Shown here one piece after another: positions 47,735 to 57,519 of a stretch of DNA of 64,000 nucleotides. Made by a program: the position numbers and the translations under genes. Under the pieces are notes generated by a model. That model was not told the DNA's origin and ran no database searches. It saw only the letters and a list, made by a program, of their open reading frames with translations. This DNA is from Desulfobulbus alkaliphilus. Its GTDB lineage: Bacteria; Desulfobacterota; Desulfobulbia; Desulfobulbales; Desulfobulbaceae. Location of the stretch: contig NZ_JAFFQC010000014.1 of NCBI RefSeq assembly GCF_016918545.1, positions 1 to 64,000 of the forward strand. The letters are read 5' to 3'. Numbering within the stretch: position 1 is the stretch's first letter; each line of letters begins with the position of its first letter.

Positions 47735-48604
47735 CTATTTTTCACTGCCATAATACTTCTGCTGATAGTCATAATACCCGAAAATTTTTTCATCGAGCGC
47801 GGTCGATTGGTAGGCATTAAAAACCACCCCCAGTATCTTGTCTCGGCCGATGGTGTCCACCAGGGCTTTGACATGTTCCCGTCGAGAACCTCCATGACGG
47901 ACAACAAGGACCACGCCGTCCACATGTTGCGCCAGAACCTCGGTCTCGCTGGCGGCATGCAGGGGTGGAGAATCCAGCAGGACAATGCGATCCTTATAGC
48001 GCATGGCCAACTCGTCGATAAGATTGGTCATGGCGGCAGAGCCCACCAGTTCAGCAGGATTCACTGCCTGGGGGCCCGCCGGGAGGATTGACAGTTTGTC
48101 AACCCCACTGGGCACCAGCAATTCCGGTACCCTTTTTCTCTGCTGAAGATAATCCGCCAGACCGGCAGCATTGCTCAGGCCAAACAGAACATGCTGTGCC
48201 GGACGACGAAGATCACCGTCAACCAGCAGACAGTAATTGTCAATACCCTGGGCCAGGGAAATCCCAAGGTTGGCACAGATAAAACTTTTCCCCTCACCCG
48301 GTGAAGCGCTGGTGATCAGGATAGTTCGCGGCGCTTTTCCGCTGAAGGGATGCAGAATTCGGGTTCGCAGGGCGCGGATGCTCTCGGCCACTGCTCCTGT
48401 GGTTGTCGTTGCCAGGATCAGGCGTGCGTCCCATTGACCGGTTCCGCTCTGGACAGGAACCGCGGTGCCGTGTCGCTGATGCGAGGGCGCAGGTCTTTTT
48501 TCTGGTTCTCCAGCGGATGGTTGGCGGCTCTCAAGATCCGGATATTCCTCTACCACGCCAACAGATTCTTCCGCCCGCTTCAGGGCCTCAAACACTTTTC
48601 CCAC
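47735..48604 (-). CDS. CpsD/CapB-family tyrosine autokinase for polysaccharide export (289 aa)
   Basis: BY-kinase with Walker A ITSASPGEGKSFICANL, Walker A' LLVDGDLRRPAQH, Walker B IVLLDSPPLHAA and a C-terminal tyrosine cluster GYYDYQQKYYGSEK, the autophosphorylation site. The N-terminal GKVFEALKRAEE matches the subgroup tied to XrtA/exosortase polysaccharide loci. The start is GTG. It works with the chain-length protein two genes upstream, which lacks its own kinase domain. Confidence 0.92.
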   Translation of the reverse strand: MGKVFEALKRAEESVGVVEEYPDLESRQPSAGEPEKRPAPSHQRHGTAVPVQSGTGQWDARLILATTTTGAVAESIRALRTRILHPFSGKAPRTILITSASPGEGKSFICANLGISLAQGIDNYCLLVDGDLRRPAQHVLFGLSNAAGLADYLQQRKRVPELLVPSGVDKLSILPAGPQAVNPAELVGSAAMTNLIDELAMRYKDRIVLLDSPPLHAASETEVLAQHVDGVVLVVRHGGSRREHVKALVDTIGRDKILGVVFNAYQSTALDEKIFGYYDYQQKYYGSEK

Positions 48605-48623
48605 TTGGCCTCCAACGATTGTC

Positions 48624-49616
48624 TTAAAAATGCAGGTAACGCAGCCATTGCTCCGGCAGTATCCTGCCGAGAAGAGAATACTCCCGGGTCATTGGCAATA
48701 TTTCCAGTAAAAAGGCCACAAGCCCCAGGCTGACTGCCGTCAGACCGAGTACAATTGCCAACCGGCCGCTGTTCCGCTTGTTTTGCCGGGCCACGGGCAA
48801 TGGTGTCTCTTCACCGGGAAAATGAAGATCATCGACGCTTTCCTGAATCAGTTCCGCATCAATAACCGGCTTGTTTTCGGCAAATCCCGTCAGCAAGGCA
48901 TGGTCACAGATAATATTGATGAGCCTGGGCGTGCCCTGACTCATTTCATGGATGAGAGCAATTGCTTCCTCGGAAAAAATATTGAAATGCCGGGCCCCTG
49001 CATGTCGAAGGCGAAAAAGAATATATTGCCGGGTCTCATCCAGGGTAAACCGGCTGAGATGAAAGCGGATGCCGATGCGCTGCCGCAACGGCAACAGGCG
49101 ATCATCGCTCATCCGCTCGTTGAGTTCCGGTTGACCGACAAGAAAAATGGAGAGAACATCCTGGCCTTTTTCTTCCAGATTGGAGAGCAGCCTGATCTCC
49201 TCGAGCAGGTCTACAGGGAGCACATGGGCCTCATCAACAATAAACAAGACCCGCTCCCCGGCTCGGAAACATTTTTTGAGAAACTCGGCAAATTCGATGA
49301 GAAACATCGCTTTATTGCCGTTCCACTGCAGTCCCAATTTCTTGGCGATGTAGGAAAAAAACTCATCACGATAGAGGATGGGATTGTTGAGCAGGCAGAC
49401 GTGTACATCCTGTTCCAGGGAACTGACCAGAGCCTGCAACAGGGTTGTCTTGCCGGAACCAACATCCGCGGTCAACACAAGAAAGCATTTTTTACTGAGA
49501 ATCCCGTACTTGAGGATAGCCAAACCTTCCTGGTGGGTATCACTCATGAACACCGCTGACGGGTCGGGCGTAAGCGCGAAGGGTTTCCGGGTCAAACCGT
49601 AGTATTTTGTATACAT
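48624..49616 (-). CDS. AAA ATPase of the ExeA/XrtA-associated type (330 aa)
   Basis: Begins MYTKYYGLTRKPFALTPDPS, the hallmark of this group, followed by Walker A VLTADVGSGKTTLLQAL, Walker B VLFIVDEAHVLP and a sensor region LSIFLVGQPELNERM. Near residue 285 is a membrane helix (RLAIVLGLTAVSLGLVAFLL). In exosortase loci this ATPase sits between the chain-length determinant and the kinase, exactly as here. The start is the ATG at 49616; the frame extends upstream into the previous gene. Confidence 0.9.
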   Translation of the reverse strand: MYTKYYGLTRKPFALTPDPSAVFMSDTHQEGLAILKYGILSKKCFLVLTADVGSGKTTLLQALVSSLEQDVHVCLLNNPILYRDEFFSYIAKKLGLQWNGNKAMFLIEFAEFLKKCFRAGERVLFIVDEAHVLPVDLLEEIRLLSNLEEKGQDVLSIFLVGQPELNERMSDDRLLPLRQRIGIRFHLSRFTLDETRQYILFRLRHAGARHFNIFSEEAIALIHEMSQGTPRLINIICDHALLTGFAENKPVIDAELIQESVDDLHFPGEETPLPVARQNKRNSGRLAIVLGLTAVSLGLVAFLLEILPMTREYSLLGRILPEQWLRYLHF

Positions 49617-49654
49617 GGCAGCAAAAAAGGTTTCAGCAGGTGGATGGGAAGTAC

Positions 49655-51247
49655 TCAAACGATAATCAAACCCTTTCTCCACAAATAGGCCATGGTTGCC
49701 AGGAGAAGAGCACCACAGGCCGTAAAAAAGACCACACTGACAATGAACCGTATTCGCCGCTTGCGAATTTCGGTATCCATTTCTAGATAGGCAATGGCGC
49801 TGACCACCGGCACCCCGAGATAGTCCTCTATCTCACCGGCATCTTTAAAAGAAGTATCCACAAGATCCAGCATGAAAATTGTCCCCAAGCTCAAGGCCAA
49901 TCCAGCTATCGCCGCCGCAAAAAATATCTTCACAAAATTGGGCTTGAATGGTTGCGCAGGAAGACGAGCTGGATCAACAATTGTGAACCGGCTGCCTCTC
50001 TGGCTGCGTTCCAGATATTCGGCTGATTGCGCCTGGAGATTCTGGGCAACGAGATGATCATAATGTCGGCGGAATTCATTGTAATCTCGTGTTAACCCCG
50101 CCCATTCCGCCTCTCTCACCGGTGCGGCCTCTATCCAACCTTCGTACTTGGCTATTTCCTCCGGAATGCGTGCCTGAGCGGCCCGTAATTGTTGAATATT
50201 GAGATCGATATCCCGAAGCTGCAACTGCAGACGTTGCACTTCCACATTCAAAGGGGAGGCAGCACTTCCGCCGGCAACTGCCCCGGATTGCTGACCAGCA
50301 ATTTCCTCATTACCCATCTGCGTTTCTAATTGCTCGATCAGCTGCTGAGTCCGGCGAACTTCCGGATGCTTCTCGGTATACCTGACAAGCAGCGAATTGA
50401 GATGACGCTGCAGTTGTTGTAAGCGCTCCCCATCGGTCAAAAGGGTCTGTCCCGAAGAAGCCCCACCCCTACCACCCGGCATGCTGTCAACCGTGGTGCG
50501 TGCAGCGGCAAGACGCTGATGCATCGCGATCTGCTCTTGAAGCATAACCTTAGTTCGCTCCAGATCCTGAATAGATTCCTGGATCCCTTGTTTCTGCGTA
50601 TGGAGAGCTGTAAGCCGGGCAAGATTACTTGCCCGTTGCTCAGGCATCTCATTAAAATATCTGAGTTTATAATCACGCATGACCTGTTCTTTCTCATCGA
50701 GATCCCTTTTGATCATGGCAAGTTCGCTCTGTGTGTAGCGAAAGGTTTCCGTTGCCCTTTCTGCACGATATTTGAGGTTTTCTTCAATAAAAAGAGCTGC
50801 CAGGGCATTGGTGACGCGCATGACCTGTTGTGGATCACGACCTTGAAAAGAGACGCTGAATACATCACCTTGTCTTGACGGTGAGATAGAAATGTTTTGG
50901 CGCATCATTTCAATAACATCCTCAATAGGAAGCCGCGCGCGCGCTTCTTCGTACAGAGAAAACTGTATAATCACCCGTTCAAGGTTGTTTCGACTGGTTA
51001 CCAACTCTTGTAAAGTCCCCAAAGTTTCCCGTAGCCTACTTCGCCCTTGCTCAGGATCCATACGGGTCGGACTGATTCGCTGCTGCTCATAACTGAGCAC
51101 TGCCGTGCTTTGATACAATTTCGGTGTCCGTAGATAATGTCCCAGCCCAGCAAGACAAGCGATGAGCAGGCACAGGGCGATCCACTGCCACTTGGCGATG
51201 ACCAGGTCGACGTATTTTTTTAAAAGTTGACGCTGTTTGTTTTCCAT
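49655..51247 (-). CDS. Polysaccharide chain-length determinant, Wzz/GumC-like (530 aa)
   Basis: Membrane helix near 20-38 (WQWIALCLLIACLAGLGHYL), a long periplasmic coiled coil (for example LDEKEQVMRDYKLRY and LQQLQRHLNSLLVRYTEKHP), the GNVR-like segment and a second helix near 435-455 (FVKIFFAAAIAGLALSLGTI), plus a third near the end. No kinase domain. It sets the chain length or opens the export path of a capsule or EPS and is controlled by the kinase encoded two genes on. Its ATG is 11 bp from the divergent phosphatase start. Confidence 0.9.
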   Translation of the reverse strand: MENKQRQLLKKYVDLVIAKWQWIALCLLIACLAGLGHYLRTPKLYQSTAVLSYEQQRISPTRMDPEQGRSRLRETLGTLQELVTSRNNLERVIIQFSLYEEARARLPIEDVIEMMRQNISISPSRQGDVFSVSFQGRDPQQVMRVTNALAALFIEENLKYRAERATETFRYTQSELAMIKRDLDEKEQVMRDYKLRYFNEMPEQRASNLARLTALHTQKQGIQESIQDLERTKVMLQEQIAMHQRLAAARTTVDSMPGGRGGASSGQTLLTDGERLQQLQRHLNSLLVRYTEKHPEVRRTQQLIEQLETQMGNEEIAGQQSGAVAGGSAASPLNVEVQRLQLQLRDIDLNIQQLRAAQARIPEEIAKYEGWIEAAPVREAEWAGLTRDYNEFRRHYDHLVAQNLQAQSAEYLERSQRGSRFTIVDPARLPAQPFKPNFVKIFFAAAIAGLALSLGTIFMLDLVDTSFKDAGEIEDYLGVPVVSAIAYLEMDTEIRKRRIRFIVSVVFFTACGALLLATMAYLWRKGLIIV

Positions 51248-51258
51248 GATCTACTCAA

Positions 51259-51963
51259 ATGAAAAATATTTTTCTTTCCGCCACCATGCCTGCCAGTTCA
51301 TCAACCACCTGCGTTATCGGCGATATTCACGGGTGCCACACCGCGCTCACCCTGCTTCTGCCTAAAATCCTTCATCGGGCGGATTCCCTTGTCTTCCTTG
51401 GAGATTATGTTGACCGGGGACCCCATTCCAAAGAGGTGGTCGCGACCCTCATCTCCCTGCAACGCACCCATCCGCGTGTTATTTATATAATGGGTAATCA
51501 CGATTTGCTGTTTCTGCAGTACCTGTCCGGCCAGGAGAGTGCTCTTTTTCTTCGAGTAGGCGGTCGCCAGACTCTGGCCAGTTACGGGTTGGATCCCGCC
51601 GGCGACCGGGATCAGATCGCCCGGCTTGTTCCGCCGGAGCACCTCGCTTTTTTAAAAAGCCTGCCTCTGTATTGGGAAGACAGCCACGCCATCTACGTTC
51701 ATGCCGGATTGCAGCCCGGCCGTCATCTCGCTCAACAGACTTCACAGTGGTGTTTGTGGGCAGGGGAGGAATTCTATCAGAGCACCTATGATTTCGGCAA
51801 ACCGGTGGTCTTCGGCCACACTACCTTCAAAAAGCCCTTGCTGACAATAAACAGAATCGGCATAGACACCGGTGCGGTGTACGGCGGCCGTCTGACAGCG
51901 CTGCTGTTACCGGACCGGGAGGTGGTCAGTGTTCCCGGAAACCCGGAAAACCTGTCGTTCTAA
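51259..51963 (+). CDS. Serine/threonine protein phosphatase-like metallophosphoesterase (234 aa)
   Basis: PPP-family motifs in order: VIGDIHGCHTAL, FLGDYVDRGPHSKEV, YIMGNHDLL, then VHAGLQPG and VVFGHTTF, holding two metals. It could be a protein phosphatase or an ApaH-like dinucleotide hydrolase. Divergence from the polysaccharide control genes makes a role opposing the tyrosine kinase conceivable, but PPP enzymes normally act on Ser/Thr. Start ATG at 51259, alternative at 51286. Confidence 0.87.
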   Translation: MKNIFLSATMPASSSTTCVIGDIHGCHTALTLLLPKILHRADSLVFLGDYVDRGPHSKEVVATLISLQRTHPRVIYIMGNHDLLFLQYLSGQESALFLRVGGRQTLASYGLDPAGDRDQIARLVPPEHLAFLKSLPLYWEDSHAIYVHAGLQPGRHLAQQTSQWCLWAGEEFYQSTYDFGKPVVFGHTTFKKPLLTINRIGIDTGAVYGGRLTALLLPDREVVSVPGNPENLSF

Positions 51964-51999
51964 TGTAGGATATATGAAAAAAAAAAAAAGACAAAGGGG

Positions 52000-52920
52000 T
52001 CATTGCAGTTCTTCAAAAATAAAGGGGATGGCTTCGCTGATGGAAGGACTCCTCAGGAGCAACATAACCAGCCTATCCAGTCCCAGGGCAATCCCGGCCG
52101 CCGCCCCGATTTTCTCCAGATCGGCCATAAAGGCTTCAGGCATAACAGCCTCTCTTCCCTCCATCCGCAGTTTTTCGATTTCTCCGGCGAAACGCTGGCG
52201 CTGTTCCTCCACGTCCACCAGTTCGGAGAAACCATTAGCCAACTCAACGCCGGCCACATATAATTCGAACCGTTCGGCAACCGTGGGATTATCACGACAA
52301 CCACGGGCCAACGACCCCAGTTCTATAGGATAGTCACAGAGAAACACGGGGCGATCACGACCAAGATGGCCCTCAATCCGGGTGACCAGGATCTCATCGA
52401 ACAGCCCCCTGGCCAGCGCCCAATCCACCTCGACATCGGCATAGCGGCGAAAGGCTTCAGCCACGGTCAACCGTTCCCAAGGGGGGGTCAGCGAGATGCG
52501 GCAATTATTCCAGCAAAGAAAACCCGGACTGGCAAAACCGGGAAGATGGGGCAGCGTCCTGTGCAGGTGACAGAGCAAGGCCTCACATTGCCCCATCAGA
52601 TACTCATAATTCTCACCGCGTTGATACCATTCCAGCATGTTGAATTCCGGCTGGTGCAGCCGACCGGATTCTTCCTGGCGAAAACAGTGGCAGATCTGAA
52701 AAATCCGGGTACACCCCCGGGCCAGTAAGCGCTTCATGCACAATTCGGGCGAAGTCTGCAGAAACCAGCCATGGCCGGTAAAAGGGATGAGGTGTGATTC
52801 GGGCAGCAGAACGGGGAGACGGACGGGCGTATCGACTTCGATATACCCGTTTGCAAAAAAAAACGCCCGGATGGCCTGCAGCACCTCTGACCGCTGCCGC
52901 AGACCATTGGCCGTCAGCAT
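52000..52920 (-). CDS. epmA: Elongation factor P--(R)-beta-lysine ligase (306 aa)
   Basis: Class II lysyl-tRNA synthetase core without the anticodon domain. Seen are VDTPVRLPVLLPESHL, motif 2 (IFQICHCFRQEESGRLHQPE, then FNMLEWY) and motif 3 GIALGLDRLVML. It attaches beta-lysine to EF-P. The target gene efp lies 4 bp upstream in the same operon, which supports the assignment. The aminomutase EpmB is not in the window. Confidence 0.95.
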   Translation of the reverse strand: MLTANGLRQRSEVLQAIRAFFFANGYIEVDTPVRLPVLLPESHLIPFTGHGWFLQTSPELCMKRLLARGCTRIFQICHCFRQEESGRLHQPEFNMLEWYQRGENYEYLMGQCEALLCHLHRTLPHLPGFASPGFLCWNNCRISLTPPWERLTVAEAFRRYADVEVDWALARGLFDEILVTRIEGHLGRDRPVFLCDYPIELGSLARGCRDNPTVAERFELYVAGVELANGFSELVDVEEQRQRFAGEIEKLRMEGREAVMPEAFMADLEKIGAAAGIALGLDRLVMLLLRSPSISEAIPFIFEELQ

Positions 52921-52924
52921 GGCG

Positions 52925-53488
52925 CTATTCCTTCACCCGGGTGATGTAGGTTCCGGTTCTGGTGTCGATCTGAATTTTATCACCCTGTTCGACAAATGGG
53001 GGCACCTGTAATTGAAAGCCGGTCTGGACCGTCACTGGTTTGGTGTCCGTGCCGGAGGTGTCTCCCTTGACCCAGGGGTCGGCCACGGTAACCTCAAGAT
53101 TGACAAAGGTGGGCAGGCTGATATCAATGGGCCGGTCCCCAAAAAACAAAACCTGCACCTCCATGTTGTCGATAAGAAAATTCAGCCGATCACCTAACTG
53201 TTCCCCGGTCAGATAAATCTGCTCATAGGATGTGGTGTCCATGAAATGGTACTCATCATCCTGGGCATAGAGAAACTGCATCTTCCGCTCTTCCAGATTC
53301 GGTCGTTCAAATTTATCGTTGGAGCGATAGGTCTGGGTGAATTGATTGCCGGTGATCATGTTACGCATCTTGGTCCGATACAGGGCCTGACCTTTTCCCG
53401 GCTTGGAAAAGTCAAACTCGGTGATGATGTATGGCTCACCATCAATCTGAATCTTCAGCCCTTTTCGCAAATCAGAAGCTGTATACAT
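52925..53488 (-). CDS. efp: Elongation factor P (187 aa)
   Basis: Three-domain EF-P starting MYTASDLRKGLKIQIDGEPY. The loop FSKPGKGQALYRTK has Lys32 in the position modified by EpmA, matching the PGKG type that receives beta-lysine. The C-terminal TGTYITRV matches the OB domain end. It relieves ribosome stalling at polyproline. Co-transcribed with epmA. Confidence 0.97.
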   Translation of the reverse strand: MYTASDLRKGLKIQIDGEPYIITEFDFSKPGKGQALYRTKMRNMITGNQFTQTYRSNDKFERPNLEERKMQFLYAQDDEYHFMDTTSYEQIYLTGEQLGDRLNFLIDNMEVQVLFFGDRPIDISLPTFVNLEVTVADPWVKGDTSGTDTKPVTVQTGFQLQVPPFVEQGDKIQIDTRTGTYITRVKE

Positions 53489-53846
53489 ACATTCGTCCTT
53501 ACATTATATTAAATAGTATGATTTAAAAGGGTGTTATGGTACGATACAGGCTGTTTTTTTGCAAGAGCTTCCTGCTTTCCCACGCCAATCAGGCCCATTC
53601 CCTGAATCCGTGACGGCTGGACTTTTATTTTGGATATATCTGCTGTACTCACATTATAATTGCAGCAGAATCCTTGAAGATAACCTTCACCAGCCGCCCT
53701 TCGGGGCGTCCGTCCGCACGCCATCTTCATTGCCCGTAACCTTCCGATAATGTGTACTTTAATCGAACGGTCACGAACAACAAAGCTGACGCACGGACGA
53801 ACGCTCACGGATCCAGGAATTCGAGACCATCATCATCCCAGACACC
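53489..53846. other. Divergent region between efp and phosphoesterase, largely filled by repeat copy H
   Basis: The 112 bp next to efp are AT-rich and include TATAAT on the minus strand about 14-19 bp before the efp start, a possible -10 element. The rest is repeat copy H plus 29 bp before the phosphoesterase start. Confidence 0.45.
53601..53817 (+). mobile_element. 217-bp MITE-like repeat, copy H
   Basis: Begins CCTGAATCCGTGACGGCTGG and ends CGCTCACGGATCCAGG, with every inner block of the family (CTTCACCAGCCGCCCTTCGG, CCATCTTCATTGCCCG, AACAAAGCTGACGCACGG). Flanks CATTC and AATTC agree at four of five bases, a probable aged 5-bp duplication. Confidence 0.9.
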
Positions 53847-54344
53847 ATGGTGATACAAGCTGGAGTCCTCTCCGACACCCATTGTCATCGACCGGACAAT
53901 CCATTCAAAAAACAGATTAAACAGTGCTTTGCCGGCTGTGATGTCATTATCCATGCCGGTGACATCACCAATCAGTCCGTGCTGGAGTTGTTTGCCGGCA
54001 AACCTGTCTATGCGGTCAGCGGCAACATGTGCGATACCACCATTCGCCATCGTTACCCGAAACGCCGGGTTTTCACCCTCAACGGCCACATCCTCGGCCT
54101 CACCCATGGTGATCGTTTAGGATTGGAAACAGAACACGCTCTGCTACAAATATTTCCGGAAGCAGCCTGCATCATCTCTGGCCATACCCACCGGCCATTC
54201 TGCCAGCGTCTTGGCGAGGTTCTTTTCCTCAATCCCGGAAGCTTTAAAGGAACCGGGCCTTATGGTGCTCCCGGCACCTACGCTATCCTGGAAATAGGGG
54301 ACACCCTCCACGCCAGTCTTCACACCATTGCCTCTCCCACATGA
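53847..54344 (+). CDS. YfcE/MJ0936-type metallophosphodiesterase (165 aa)
   Basis: Motifs in order: VLSDTHCHRP, IIHAGDITNQSVLE, AVSGNMCDTT (Asn in the GNxD-like place), LTHGDRLG and IISGHTHRPF, then FLNPGSFKGTGP. This small class hydrolyses phosphodiesters, with poorly known natural substrates. Its stop overlaps the HIT gene as ATGA. Confidence 0.9.
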   Translation: MVIQAGVLSDTHCHRPDNPFKKQIKQCFAGCDVIIHAGDITNQSVLELFAGKPVYAVSGNMCDTTIRHRYPKRRVFTLNGHILGLTHGDRLGLETEHALLQIFPEAACIISGHTHRPFCQRLGEVLFLNPGSFKGTGPYGAPGTYAILEIGDTLHASLHTIASPT

Positions 54345-54859
54345 AGACACTCTGGACCCCCTGGCGCATGGAGCATGTCCTGGGCCGTGCCCCTGCAAGC
54401 GAAGGCTGCCTTTTTGAACCACCGGGCGACACATTGCACGATAAACGCTCGCTGCTTCTTTTTCGCGATAACCTGAGCGTTGTTCTGCTGAACCGTTTCC
54501 CTTATGCCAACGGTCACCTGCTCCTCGCCCCCAGACGGCATCTCAACGATCTTACCGAAGCATCCAGTGAAGAATCTCACCGCCTGATGGAACTGCTTGC
54601 CGTCTGCTGCACTATTCTCCGGCGGAAACTCAATCCCCATGGCATCAATATCGGACTTAATCTGGGAAGAGCTGCTGGTGCCGGTATCGTCGACCATTTC
54701 CATTTCCATCTTGTGCCCCGCTGGGAAGGTGATCATAATTTTATGACCGTTTGTGCGGAGATCCGCACCATACCCCAACATATTGATCACACCTTTGATC
54801 TTCTTCTGCCTGAATTCATTGAGCTGGCCACCAACCCGGACCCATGCATACCTCGCTGA
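54341..54859 (+). CDS. HIT-family nucleotide hydrolase or Ap4A phosphorylase-like protein (172 aa)
   Basis: Begins MKTLWTPWRMEHVLG and has the histidine triad DHFHFHLVPRW near residue 114 plus NRFPYANGHLLLAPRRH. The PWRMEY-like start and length fit the branch related to Ap4A phosphorylases. It acts on dinucleoside polyphosphates or AMP-linked substrates. It overlaps both neighbours (ATGA before, 16 bp with mutS after). Confidence 0.92.
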   Translation: MKTLWTPWRMEHVLGRAPASEGCLFEPPGDTLHDKRSLLLFRDNLSVVLLNRFPYANGHLLLAPRRHLNDLTEASSEESHRLMELLAVCCTILRRKLNPHGINIGLNLGRAAGAGIVDHFHFHLVPRWEGDHNFMTVCAEIRTIPQHIDHTFDLLLPEFIELATNPDPCIPR

Positions 54860-57519
54860 AACTGACCCCTATGCTCCGTCAATATCTGGAGATCAAAGAG
54901 CAGCATCCCGACGCGATTCTGATGTACCGCATGGGTGATTTCTATGAAATGTTTTTTGATGACGCAGTTCTTGCCGCAAAAGAACTCGGCATCACCCTGA
55001 CCTCCCGAAGCCACAAAGAGGAAACTAATAAAATTCCGATGTGCGGGGTCCCGTTCCATGCGGTCACCGGTTATCTCGGTAAACTGATTAAAGCCGGCCA
55101 CAGGGTGGCTCTCTGCGAACAGGTAGAAGATCCTCGGGAAGCCAAGGGGATTGTCAAACGGGAAGTCGTCCGCGTGGTTTCTCCTGGTGTCACCACTGAC
55201 GACCAGATTCTTGATGAAAAAACGGACTGTTATGTCTGTGCCCTTGCAATAGGCAAGAAGTCGAAAGAAGAACTGATCGCCGGACTGGCCTTTGTCGACA
55301 TCTCCACCGGCCGGTTCCAGATCAGCGAGGTTGTGTATCCTCCAGGAAACCCGGAGCTGGTCGCCGACGAGATAACGCTGCTCAAGCCTGCGGAGATTCT
55401 CCTCTCCCAATCCGATACGGAACAGCGGCAGGATCTGGTTGACCTCTTCAGCGCTCAGGTCGAACAGCTCTGTTTCACTGTCCGCCCGGATTATCATTTT
55501 GACGGTGTCACTGCCCGCAATACCCTTACTGAACATTTTCGCACCACCAACCTGGCCGGATTCGGATGCGAAACCTATACCAATGGCATCAGAGCTGCCG
55601 GTGCCTTGATTCAGTACCTGCGAGAAACACAAAAATCCGATCTTTCCCACATCCGGCAAATCAGCCCTCTGCATCAGGACACCTACCTGATTATTGATGA
55701 TGCCTCACGCCGCAACCTCGAACTCACCGAAACCCTGATCGGCGGCAGGCGAGCAGGCTCGCTCCTAGAATGCCTGGACCTCACCGTAACCTCCATGGGG
55801 GCCCGCCTTCTGCGCCGATGGCTGCTGTTCCCTCTCCGTGATCCCGATGCCATCCAGGCCCGCCTCGCAGCTGTCGAGGAGTTGCTGAACAAATCCGAAA
55901 CCAGGAAAATCTTCAGAACCCTGCTTGACTCGGTCTACGATATCGAGCGGCTGTGCAGTCGCCTTGTCCTCGGCCACGGTAATGCCCGCGATATGAGCGC
56001 TGTCAAACTATCCCTGCGAGAACTGCCGGCTTTGCAGCACGAACTGGGTTCCTGCCAGGCGCCACTTTTCAAGTCCCTGAACGTATCCTTTGATCCCCTG
56101 ATCGATCTTCACGCCCTGCTGGACCGTGCTATCCGTGACGACGCACCCATTTCTCTGCGGGAAGGCAGGCTGATCAAGGAAGGGTACCATGCCGAACTGG
56201 ACCACCTCATCACCCTTCTTCGTGATGGGAAAAAATTGATTCTTGCCTTGGAACAGACTGAGCGGGAGAAATCCGGTCTGGCCAAACTCAAAGTAGGCTA
56301 CAATAAAGTATTTGGCTATTATTTTGAAGTCAGCCGCAGCCAGGCGGAAGATGTGCCTGACTATTTCATCCGCAAACAGACCCTGGTGAATGCGGAGCGC
56401 TTCATCACCCCGGAATTAAAGGAGCTGGAAAACGACATCGCCACAGCGCAGGAGCGGCGTCTGGAATTGGAATACGCCCTGTTTGCGGATATCAGGACAC
56501 AGTTCGCCACCCACAACCAGCGCTTGCTCACCACCGCTGGCCAGTTGGCCACCATCGATATTCTCGCCAGCTTCGCCGAAAGCGCCGCCCGACACCGCTA
56601 TCAGCGCCCTGCCATCAACACCAAGGGGTACATACGCATCACAGAGGGCCGGCATCCGGTTATTGAACAGACACTTGAACCTGGACGCTTTGTGCCCAAC
56701 GATATGCATCTCGATCAGCAGACCAGCCAGCTCCTGATCATCACTGGGCCCAACATGGCCGGAAAATCCACGGTACTCCGCCAAACCGCACTCATTGCCC
56801 TCATGGCCCATGTCGGCTGCTTTGTGCCCGCGGATTCCGCCGACATCTGTATTGTCGACCGTATTTTCACTCGCGTTGGCGCCATGGATGATCTGCGCCG
56901 GGGTCAGTCCACCTTCATGGTGGAAATGAATGAAACCGCAAATATCCTCAACAATGCGACGGAGAACAGCCTGGTCATCCTTGACGAGATCGGCAGAGGC
57001 ACATCGACCCATGATGGACTCGCCATTGCCTGGGCCGTTGTCGAAGAGCTTGCTCAAAAAAACACCGTGGGCATCAAGACTCTTTTCGCTACCCACTACC
57101 ATGAGATGACTGTTCTCGCCACCAACAGTAAAAAAATTTGTAATTACTCCATCGCCGTCAGTGAACAGGAAGGAACCATCCGTTTCCTGCATAAACTGGT
57201 CAGCGGTGCCGCTGATCGCAGTTATGGGATTCAGGTCGCCTCGCTGGCCGGTGTTCCACCCCATGTAATTGCCCGAGCCCAGGAACTCCTCACCGCCATT
57301 GAAAAAAAAGAAGGCCGATCTTTTCGCTCCATTCAATCATCTTTGAAAAAACAAGGAGGTGCTGATACCCCTCGCCAAATGTCGCTCTTTGCTTATGATG
57401 CCGGCCCGCTGGTGCGGCTGCTTTCCTCAATTGAACCCGATGAAATATCACCGCGCGAGGCTCTCGACATTCTCTATCGTGCACAGCACCTGCTCAAATT
57501 CAAACATGAGAAAATGTAA
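54844..57519 (+). CDS. mutS: DNA mismatch repair protein MutS (891 aa)
   Basis: Mismatch-binding domain with YRMGDFYEMFFDDA (the Phe-x-Glu that wedges into the mismatch), then connector, lever and clamp domains. The ATPase has Walker A ITGPNMAGKSTVLRQ, Walker B LVILDEIGRGTSTHDGLA and THYHEM. Full length for MutS1. ATG 54844 lies in the end of the HIT gene; an ATG 27 bp later is an alternative. Confidence 0.97.
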   Translation: MHTSLKLTPMLRQYLEIKEQHPDAILMYRMGDFYEMFFDDAVLAAKELGITLTSRSHKEETNKIPMCGVPFHAVTGYLGKLIKAGHRVALCEQVEDPREAKGIVKREVVRVVSPGVTTDDQILDEKTDCYVCALAIGKKSKEELIAGLAFVDISTGRFQISEVVYPPGNPELVADEITLLKPAEILLSQSDTEQRQDLVDLFSAQVEQLCFTVRPDYHFDGVTARNTLTEHFRTTNLAGFGCETYTNGIRAAGALIQYLRETQKSDLSHIRQISPLHQDTYLIIDDASRRNLELTETLIGGRRAGSLLECLDLTVTSMGARLLRRWLLFPLRDPDAIQARLAAVEELLNKSETRKIFRTLLDSVYDIERLCSRLVLGHGNARDMSAVKLSLRELPALQHELGSCQAPLFKSLNVSFDPLIDLHALLDRAIRDDAPISLREGRLIKEGYHAELDHLITLLRDGKKLILALEQTEREKSGLAKLKVGYNKVFGYYFEVSRSQAEDVPDYFIRKQTLVNAERFITPELKELENDIATAQERRLELEYALFADIRTQFATHNQRLLTTAGQLATIDILASFAESAARHRYQRPAINTKGYIRITEGRHPVIEQTLEPGRFVPNDMHLDQQTSQLLIITGPNMAGKSTVLRQTALIALMAHVGCFVPADSADICIVDRIFTRVGAMDDLRRGQSTFMVEMNETANILNNATENSLVILDEIGRGTSTHDGLAIAWAVVEELAQKNTVGIKTLFATHYHEMTVLATNSKKICNYSIAVSEQEGTIRFLHKLVSGAADRSYGIQVASLAGVPPHVIARAQELLTAIEKKEGRSFRSIQSSLKKQGGADTPRQMSLFAYDAGPLVRLLSSIEPDEISPREALDILYRAQHLLKFKHEKM

